A DNA stretch of 64,000 nt from Diaporthe sp. PMI_573 (taxonomy: Eukaryota; Ascomycota; Sordariomycetes; Diaporthales; Diaporthaceae). The translations under genes were made by a program, and so were the position numbers. The stretch is from the NCBI GenBank assembly GCA_021399435.1, contig JAJTUP010000015.1, positions 310,001-374,000 of the forward strand. Direction: 5' to 3'. Within the stretch, counting starts at the first letter, position 1; the number at the start of each line of letters is the position of its first letter. Of this stretch, positions 55,222 to 64,000 are shown piece after piece. Below the pieces are notes generated by a model. It was given only the letters and a program-made list of their open reading frames with translations. It ran no database searches and was not told the DNA's origin.

Positions 55222-58200
55222 GCTGCAGATGGCAGCGTCCTCTCACAAGATCCACGACCAGACCCACAAGTAAACGCATCCAACAATGGACGCAGGTGCT
55301 CTGGCAGCCGGCCCGAGAATGTTTCTCATGCAGTCGAGTCGTGAGAGCCGAGGATCGGAGGTGGTGAAGTAAATATCAGATGAATTGGGTTGGTAAGGCG
55401 CCAATCCGCAACAACAGCGGGAAGCATACCGAGAAGTTGATTTTTTTTTCCTTCCTTACACAGTAGTTGAAATGAAGGTTGATGATGTCTGGGTCCAACT
55501 GGGATCTCCTTGTCACTAATCCCCCACTCCAAGATCGAAATGGGCCCACTCTTTAGCAGGCACGTCTACAGTCAGCCCTTATTAAGGCCATTTCGACAGT
55601 CGACCTTGATATCATCGTGGCATATTCCGTCTACCTTGATGGCGATGATACCTGGTGGAATCATCAGCAGACCTCGCTCTGAGCGGGACTTAAGGGTCTG
55701 GACCATTTCGGATGCCAGGCTCTGGCAAGACTTGCGAGGGGCCAACGTAGCCGGCATTGTGAAGTGGTTGTGGAGAAATGCCAAGGGCGCTGACCAAGGT
55801 GACACCACATCTCAGCCTCAATCAACGTCCGTACGGGGCGTTTGGCCCGGTCTCACACCGCATACCCGTCTGTTGTGGAACCTGACAGCCCAAGTGGCAT
55901 GTGGCGCTAGAACACCTTTGATGGATTACACAGATCTTGCACAATCAATCGAGGCTGTCCTATCGCGACCCGAACAGCAGAAATGGTGCAGCCATCTGCA
56001 TCCGTGAGCCTTATCCATAGTATCGATGACGCCTGATTGGCAGGTTCGAATCAGTGTACCAGTCCCATGCGGCAATATGACAATGGTTCCACAGCGATTG
56101 TGTGCAGTGCAGCCAACCTTTTCCCCGTGGCATGCAATTACTTTCGAGCTGTGATCCGTTGTTGATGATAATTCAAGACGGGCGCAGCGCTTGATCGCTA
56201 CTAGTATGGAGCGAGCAAAGCGTCTGTGTCACGCGGCCCGCCTCCGAGAGCTACAAAATATCGGGGCTGACGCCCCGCCAACTCGCATTACATGAACTGC
56301 TCCATACCAAGGAATACTGTTAGGAGTCGAGTTCAGCAACTTGACAGCTGGCTCAAAGACGGATGAAGACATCCACAATTGTGGCCAACAAAGCTGCTCG
56401 GCTCAAGCTAATGAGCTATGCGGCTTGATGTCTCAATTGTAGCAATAAACTCTAAGCAACGGGGACTGTGGCGTGCGCTCGATTCGCAACGCACCCGCAA
56501 AACGATAGCATTGTGCGAACTCATGCGCTGCAGATCACTGGCAGATTGGCTTGTCGTTGGTGTTGTCCTTAGTTCTATGGAAGCTACAGCAGCTGCGAGG
56601 CTGACAGCCAAGTCGACTTTGCCAGCCGGCGGAAGTCCGCTGTTTTGTCCCGATGTGGTATATCAGGCCGAAGGCCAGGGCTCTTGCCTGGAACCCTGGG
56701 TCACACTCGATGTTTTCTATGTGACTAGTCAGTCAATGGTTGCAGTAGTTAGTCTCTTCCTAGCCAACACAGATCGCGGAGATGTGCCTGGACCCGTGTT
56801 CAAGTAGCGTTGTCCATTGCAGTGATCTCATGATCAGTCGATTGCAATGGGAATTGTTTCAATAGGTAACACCGCGCGGTCACGGTATCCGCGAAACGTG
56901 CAGACGGGCAATGAATTTACGAGCCTGAACCATGACCTGCTCAGGTGTTATCTCAAGCGACGTGCAGGTGGCAACGTGGGAGTCTAGGAGTACGTCTAGA
57001 CTCACCTCAACCAGCGATTGCTCCAGCGATTGACCGTTTCGAACGGGCGCTAGAAAAAATCGCCGTACGCGTGGTTTGAGATGCGATTCGACGGACACGC
57101 GGGAGCCGTCACCCGCACGCCGTGGAGTTGCATCGGCCCAGAAAAAGGCGGCGACAAATGTCGTTCGCACATGGCCGAAGGTGCCAACTAAAGGTTTAGG
57201 ATCAGCATGTCGCAGTCTGTAAGCGTCTAGGCTTTTGTTTGTCGTGTTTTGCAAGTTTAGCCTACCAAGTTATCAGTGTGCAACCTCACTACTGCAAGGG
57301 CCGGCCACGGGTTGGCTTGCGAACGCATGGTCTGTGTGTGCAGCGCCCTCAAATAGCTTCAAATAGGGGTCTAGTCGATCACGTCGGTGACCAGCTGACG
57401 GGAACGCGGCCGGGTCATGCCCAGTTCCGTAATCTTTGCGGCCTCGTTCGAACGTGGCCAGACTGTCGAGACTCTCAGACATACAGGCCGAGAAGGCTGA
57501 TATCGTTTGGATGTCGTGCATGCGGGTGTGATCTCGATTGCGAGCGGCACGGAGAGATAGATGTTTGGCTGGGGCGCTGGCGCACTCACTCTGTTGAAGA
57601 AATGGACGTCTGTTGAAAAACCAGCCACTGCAAAAATCATTCACGTTGCAATGGCCGGGCTCGTCAGAGACCAACAGCCCATCGACCCCGTTTCGACCTC
57701 GTTTCACTTGAGTGGAGATGCTGCAGTACATGATTGGCCGGCAGCCACATTGCTGGATGCGAGACAGTGCCGTTAGATTGCGCTACCGGTATAGCTCAAC
57801 CACTGCGCGCTGTTCCGGCCAAACATATATAGGTCCCACGTGCAGTGGCACTCCAGCCCTGCAGTGATCGTCGAGCAGCGCTGTCTCGGACGTCGTCAAT
57901 CGGACGCTTGACAATTTGCGCGAGACAGCTTAGACTGACGAAGGGGCGATCGTGACTCGTGGGCCGCGTGCCACTGGCGCAGCGGGGGGAGGAAGGGGAG
58001 GTGACTGGCAGCCCCGACATGCAGTGAGATGGCGCACTAGAAGCATCTTCCCCGCCCTGGCGTTCCGACCTTGACAACAAGTGACTTTGTTTCGACTCGC
58101 GGCGTCGCCATGTTATGTTTTGGTCAGCGCACGTGCGTCAGCGATGTTGCATCCACAGCAGTTGTGGTTGCATCCATCAAGAGTGGGCGCTGGGCAGAGC

Positions 58201-58770
58201 GCAGGACCGCCGCCGCAGCCGCGAGACGTTGGATGCAATGTAATGCAATGTGCCTGACTAGCCTCAGTGTGCCTGCCGCCACTTGAAGAAGCGTTTACGG
58301 TGGTGCCCGCTGGCGTGGACGAGGCGTACAGTAGTGTGTGCATCAGCCGCAGGTACAATCAGTACACACCCGCGCACAGGAAGCTGGACTGGACAGGCGT
58401 CGCATCCGTGCACACTCTGAGGGCTGGAGATGTGATGAACTCGTCTGGAATCCTCATGGGCGATGATGCTGTGATTTCGGCCCGCTGGGCGCGCTGGAGA
58501 CGAAACGAAACGCGGCCAAGGAGAGGCTTGCTCTGTGCAGTGCACTGCTGGGAGGCGGCAGGTCCGGCTACCCGTTTCCATGTTACTAGTATTATAAGTT
58601 AGTAGGAGGCCCGTATGATCGTCAGCTAGACCCAGGACTGTTCGCAGTCCTCCCAGGCTGCCCCAGGACCGGCTCCTCTAGTGGGGTGGTGGGTCCAGCT
58701 TGCCGGCGGGCGCCGATTGGATCACTGCTGCTGGCCTGGGCGTTGGCGTCTGGGATTGGTGCAGACAAGA

Positions 58771-58883
58771 TTGTGATGTGTGGTGTGTAGTATTCCACAA
58801 TACTGCGTGTGTATATTTGTTTTGCTTGTGCTGTGGTGTGTTGTGCATGGTGCGTGTAGTTGCGAGTGGTGTGTGGGAGAGCG
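58771..58883. repeat. GT-rich strand-asymmetric tract
   Basis: Over about 110 bases the plus strand is dominated by G and T (TGTGGTGTGTAG, GTGTGTATATTTG, GGTGTGTTGTGC) with few C. It is an imperfect GT-type simple sequence. Confidence 0.6.
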
Positions 58884-61800
58884 TCTGCGTTTTGCGTATA
58901 ATAAAAATGCATCGTGGTGGCTCGCAATGTTCTTACTTCAAGCCTTCCTACTTCAGGCTCGAAGCAAGGCAACGTGATGGCAGCAGGTGGTAGGTGTTCT
59001 CGACCATGGTTTGGGTGATGCTGTGGCAGACATACTCAGCCCAAGCGTAACTTTGCTCATGCATCATTAGACCACATTCATGGCCCGTGTGAAGCCTCAT
59101 TGCCCAGACACGAGTTGCAGTCGCAAGATGCACCGGGTACAGGTCTCCCATGGGGGAAGGGGAGAGAGAAAGCAAGTGCGCGTCTGAGTTTGTGCGTCAA
59201 ACTCGGTGGGTCGCGGCTGCGGCTTGCCAGCTAGCTGTTGTCCTGGCTACTCTCCTGGCTTCCTGGCTTCCTGGGCAAATGGGACCTGCCCAAACTCAGA
59301 AGGGCATTTGGCTTCAACATTGCTTTTTCTCGGGATCGGCCGTTCCTCCAAACTCTAATAACTGGACAGCAGGCAGATCGCGCGGAGATCAACTGCTTGT
59401 GGGCATTTGCTAGACTCTATCATTTCTCACATTCCAAGCATCGGGGGCACAGTCTGTGTCAAGCCACAAGCCCCTCTTTGCACTGTCGACGCCGACGACA
59501 GCCTTCAAGTCCCCTCGTCCTCGTCGCCTCTAGGCATCCATTCTTGCTATTTTCGAGACCCGCCACCATCAGCCATCACCTTGCCGCACTCGGTAAGGAC
59601 GCGGGGCCTGGGCCTGACTGCCATGCTTGTTGTTAGTCGCAGTTTTGCATCCCGACACACGTGGACCGTACCCAAGCAAGCACCGCACAGAGTCGTACTG
59701 GATGGCGTCGAGACCCCAGGACCCTTGCCTGGCTTCTCAACTCCGAACCTTGCTACCATGCATTTGGAGCACGCCCTGGCCAGCGTGGCTGCATCACATT
59801 GATTGCTGACACAATCTTCCACGCCCGGATTTGACATGACAAGCGCCACATCTGCTCCGGCTGGACGCCCTAAAACGAGCACCGCTGCGCTGAAAACGAG
59901 GGCTGCCTCAGCCGAGCAAGCCGCCGGATATTGCGAGCCCGCTGCGTCCCCAAACAGAAATCCAAGGGCAAGCACCATCACCAGCTCACCGCCGCTGGTC
60001 CCATACGCCACTACTACTGTTAAGACTGCTCATCACAAAACCGCCCCATGTGTGCACTGACTCTGACATCTAAGCGAGACCACCTGAACTGCTCTGAACC
60101 AGGAGCTTCTTCAGCCTGCGGCCTCCATTCCACAGCAGCCAGCAGGTTTGCCGAGCCATCAGGAAAATTATTACCCACAATGGACGCCACTGCTGCGACC
60201 GGATCTCATGAATGAGGTTGCAATGGCCCAGGACGATGCAGCCAACATGTTCACAGGTTGTATCGCCTCAAGACGTGCGGAAACTCGCCCATCCGTCACA
60301 TTGCTACCTCAATACTTTGTATCAGCGGTATCGCGAGAGCTTGCCATCAACGAAGATGGGCGAGTTCGAAAACAACCGGCGGCCTCGGTATGGGCACCCC
60401 GCGTTGGACAGGTTTGTATGCCTGGCCATGTCCGACATACGCACACTCGAGTCGAATGTATGGGCAATCGGCAGTCTTCTGGCCCGTCGCACAGCGATAT
60501 CAAATCGACTCTCCTCTGGATTCCGAACAAACACAGAGCCGAGGCGCAGGACAGTTGTGTTCTCGTCTCCTAGCCTTGCCTCAGTTCAAAACGGGTATAG
60601 TTTATCGAAATTCAAGATCAACGCACCACGACTGCAGACCCCAAGGGCCCCTGTCGTAGTTAACCCAGCATGATGCCAGTCCCCACTTCTTAGAAACTCT
60701 ACTCCCTGCCAGCCATCCACTTTTCGCGGTGCTCCCATGGTTTCGGCCGTGGGTCATAGTTGACCCTGGCCGGGTGACTAGGAATAGTAGAATGCACACG
60801 AGGACGTCGGCCGAAAAGAGGCAATCGTCCCCACGATCTCTCGAGAAAATGAAATGACAGTCATTTGCGATCGCCACAAATGGGAAAGGGGAACTCGTAA
60901 GAACGACCCTCTACACAGCGCTCCGTGAGTTTCAGCCCATCCGGTCCAGCTCCATCAAGAGCGACCTAGCCGGTAACTGGAGCGATTCCGTACCGATGCT
61001 TGACGGGTCTGGTTAATGTGGGCGGCTCTGCCATACCAAGTGCTCTATCTGAGAACGGCAGTGCCGTTGGCATATCACGATCGGCATCGTTTGGGCCAGC
61101 CTATTCGAAGCCACCACACCAGGCTATCGACAGACGAATTACACCTTATGCCTCAGGTCACGGCGAAGGGATACTTTGCTATCGAGCAGTGGCTTCCAGG
61201 GGGATTGGGGGTCTAGTTGGTGCATCAGTGGGGCCAGCACTCAATGGCAGCAACAACTTTCCCTTTCGCTTCCTCTTGGCAGCTGTCAGTAAGGAGATTC
61301 CCTGCAGCTCTTTTCAGCGCAGCCACTGGGAGCGTTAGTCAAGCTTCGGGACGAGGACGCCAACGTCCCGGATGGATATCTGCAGGGATTGCACCATTGA
61401 CAGAGACCGGGCTTGGGATCGCGGATCACGAACCCCCCTTGACACGACGCCTTTCAAGGACATTCCTGAACCAGTCGCATTCCCCAACTTCCGGTGCAGC
61501 TGATGATCAACAAGTCGTGCGAGAGCGATGAATCAGTGTCAGGAGAAGATTCCGTTGACCCCTGGGAGGCGATGACGACCATTCGTGGCTTCGCCGTAGG
61601 GGTTCGTCCACTTCTGGCTGTAAAACTCCGCGGACAATCAAAAAGGCGCAACGACTGCGTAAGTAAGGTGTGGGAACTCGGAGATGGGCTGTCTCGAGTG
61701 CCGGCTGCAGAAGGTCTAACCGTTCAGGGTAAGGCGTCGCGTCGGACAAAATGCAAGGCACATGTGCCTGGTTCCGCAGGATGCAGGAGGTCACCGTTTT

Positions 61801-64000
61801 TTTGTCACTGTGCGGAGTATTGGGATCCAAAAGTGACCCTCCCTGGAATACCCGGTTGCAGGCAAGAGTCAGCAAGTGGGATTAGGTGCGCCGAATACTT
61901 CCTCTCAATGTCACACAAAAGATAGAGAGGGTCGACCTGACCGACAAACGACATTGGCTGGCGGGGCCAACGCTGCGGCCAACGTGCCTGAACCGTGAAG
62001 AGGCGGTCTCTAACGCAGGCTATAACAGACGTCTTATGATATCAAGATTTGTCGTAATGGCAGTTCCGAAGTTAACGGCGGTACCATACAGACAACGGCT
62101 CATGTTGATCTCGGCGTTGCGAAACATAAAATTACGCGGTCTATCACGGCCATCCCTGACGGCCCATCAATAATAGCCTTCGAGATTTCTCGATTGCGTT
62201 TTGAGCATGGTCACGGGGGCAGGCAGGCCCAGCGTTCGCCGCGCGCGGAATGCCAGCCTGACGTCGGTGAGTGGGACTGGACAGTACAATCAGTATAGCA
62301 CACTATGAGTTGAAGCGAGAAGACGAGGCGCGTCAGGGCACGTCAAGGCTGGCACATATTGACAGCTGTCAGGCTGTCAAACATCCCACGAGATAAAGCA
62401 AAAACCTGCTGTTCCAAACCAATCGTACGGCCGGAGAGTTTCTACTTTGGGACAGACTGGAGTCGGTGGGCGGGGGGATCATTGGTGAGTGGAGTGCCTC
62501 AGTGTGACGATGAATGGCAGAAGCCGCGCGGAAGAAGCCATTCAGACACACACCTCCGAGTACTAAGTGAAGCAAATCCCCCCTCCCAACGGACGTGCGC
62601 ATCACGTCAGTTAAGCTTGATGTCTGTGGTCTTGACACGCGCAATACGAATTAAGTTCGGTGTGGGCGAGGTGGGAGGTCTGGCAAGGAGCTCGGCCTGA
62701 CGAACTGGTGGGTACCAAGTACACAGGCAATTGGAGCCTCGGACGCGCGGCTGAGCTTGACATTTTGGCGACGTTCAGATGTCGCCCTCGACGGCGAACA
62801 ATCAGCTGTGCCTGCCGGAAGAATGGGGACGCAGCCTTCAGTTGCATCGACGAAACTGACTCTGTTAAAAAAAAATCGTACTGAAGGCTAATTAACAAGA
62901 GGATGGTCATGGTAGCTTCTGACTGCCAGCGTTTGACGGCGAGGCGGCAAATGACTCTCGATAGAGTATCGCCGTCGGCTGGGCTTGCTCCCGACAGACT
63001 TGGTCCTCAGTTGGCTCCCATGACGCATGCCAATTGCAGAAGCGACTGCAGAAGATGAGATAGGCTTTCGGGGGCCACCATTCGGCTCGAAGACCATGAT
63101 TGATATCCTCGATTGGCTTTCCGAGTCAGCTCATACTTTCGGAACGCAGCCGCGGGAACGTTGGTCTTCCCCCTACCCCGATGCTCCCCTCTTCGTTTCG
63201 TTTCAGATGCAATGCGGAATTCTGGTACTACGACATCATGCCCTCCCAGCACGGCTCGGGGGCTGGCGTGTGCTTGACCAGGTTTCTGGTGCTAATGATG
63301 TAACGCCAGCCGTCAAGATTGAGCATGCTCAGCATGCTTCGGCTGATGGAGGGTATAGCAGCGTGCATATGCTTGAGTTCTCGTTCGCGGGGTTGTCGTC
63401 TCAAGTGGCACCCTTGGCACCCTCGTGGCCGGCAGTCGACAGAGCCCTCTGAACCACGATATGACCGGGGCGGCCCCCCCTCATCTAATTGAGTTGGAGG
63501 GCGCCTGACGCATACCACGTACGACCAGCATGTCGCGCGAGGCGATGACTTTGCCGACAGCCGTCGCAGGGCAGCGATGGCTTGTGTTGGGGTATCGACG
63601 GGCTTGTTTCCGGGCATGAGGGGTCACGCCGTGATTTGATATCCTGTCGTGGTAGCGTCGAGGCCGCATGCTAGTGCACACAGGCGGACAGGGCAGCCAG
63701 GCTGCCCAGGCTAGGGCTAGCTGTGCAGCCTGTGCTTGCCCCAGCGCCCACATGCGAGCCTGGCGCACAGCGGGTCCAGCTGGCTGCGGGCAGTGAGGCT
63801 GGGATCCGGGATCCGGGGTCTCCTGCGACGCCTAGCCTGGTATCTGTCACCTTCCTGGTGCTTGACGATAGCGATACTCCGGGACCAAACTGGCAAACCT
63901 CGTGCGTGCATGATATCAATGCAGCCTGAACCGTGAACCGTTCGGAATACCTCAGTGCAAGCTGAACCAAACACCCCACGAGATTTGAAGCTAGCTGCAG

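Larger units (their letters stand above)
43129..64000. other. Long gene-poor right arm, no supported gene
   Basis: About 21 kb in which I could not assemble any gene. Frames are mostly below 170 codons, overlap on both strands, and have Arg/Ser/Pro/His/Cys-rich composition typical of chance translation of GC-balanced DNA. Base composition is close to the gene-bearing part and CpG remains common, so it does not look like RIP-degraded AT-rich repeat. No tRNA, rRNA, CRISPR, telomeric TTAGGG array or transposase is visible. The longest single frame is noted separately at 54289-55221. Other stretches that look slightly protein-like but match nothing I know are 46664-46882, 55510-56007, 56418-56807, 60212-60673, 61494-61925 and 63027-63452. 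Confidence 0.55.

Noticed and set aside
56035..56065. B-box-like GGTTCGAATC suggesting a tRNA or SINE
   Set aside because: No A box at a suitable distance and no cloverleaf could be drawn.

Overview
The window reads as nuclear DNA of a filamentous ascomycete (Pezizomycotina, probably Sordariomycetes). Coding exons are GC-rich. Introns are short (about 50-80 bp, a few 130-220 bp) with GTRNGT-like donors, CTRAC-like branch points and YAG acceptors. The proteins include filamentous-fungal types: secreted type-B carboxylesterases, a membrane-anchored lectin-like propeller and coiled-coil proteins with Ser-rich tails. Every spliced model below was joined by hand so that the frame stays open across each junction; no database search was run.

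Layout. Positions 1-2299 hold no supported gene. Positions 2300-17253 are a housekeeping block: a 1663-aa WD40 protein, the PIG-H/Gpi15 subunit of the GPI-anchor GlcNAc transferase, tRNA pseudouridine synthase Deg1/Pus3 (minus), a divergent Rho-like small GTPase, RNA polymerase III subunit Rpc17 (minus), and a PRPP synthetase with a large insertion. Positions 18123-26474 look accessory: carboxylesterase, type II membrane lectin-like protein, carboxylesterase, all on the plus strand. The AT-richer gap after the first esterase contains a possible tRNA-derived SINE.

Positions 28376-34650 carry two coiled-coil proteins of unknown function. Between them lies a head-out inverted pair of identical tRNA-Asn(GUU) genes around a poly(T)/poly(A) spacer. 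Positions 36789-43010 hold the NMD factor Upf3 (minus), a Sit4/PP6-type phosphatase with an acidic/Gly-Ser insertion (plus), and a Gre2-like NAD(P)-dependent reductase (minus).

From about 43.1 kb to the right edge (about 21 kb) I find no gene I can support. Base composition there is ordinary and CpG is not obviously depleted, so this is not a typical AT-rich RIP block. A few short stretches faintly resemble ankyrin or TPR repeats.

Together the genes cover RNA metabolism (Deg1, Rpc17, Upf3, tRNA-Asn), GPI-anchor and nucleotide precursor synthesis (PIG-H, PRPP synthetase), signalling (Sit4-type phosphatase, Rho-like protein) and probable secreted or surface functions (esterases, lectin). The most unusual items are the small GTPase with altered catalytic motifs, the tRNA-Asn palindrome, the esterase-lectin-esterase cluster, the phosphatase insertion, the PRPP synthetase micro-exon and the long gene-free right arm.
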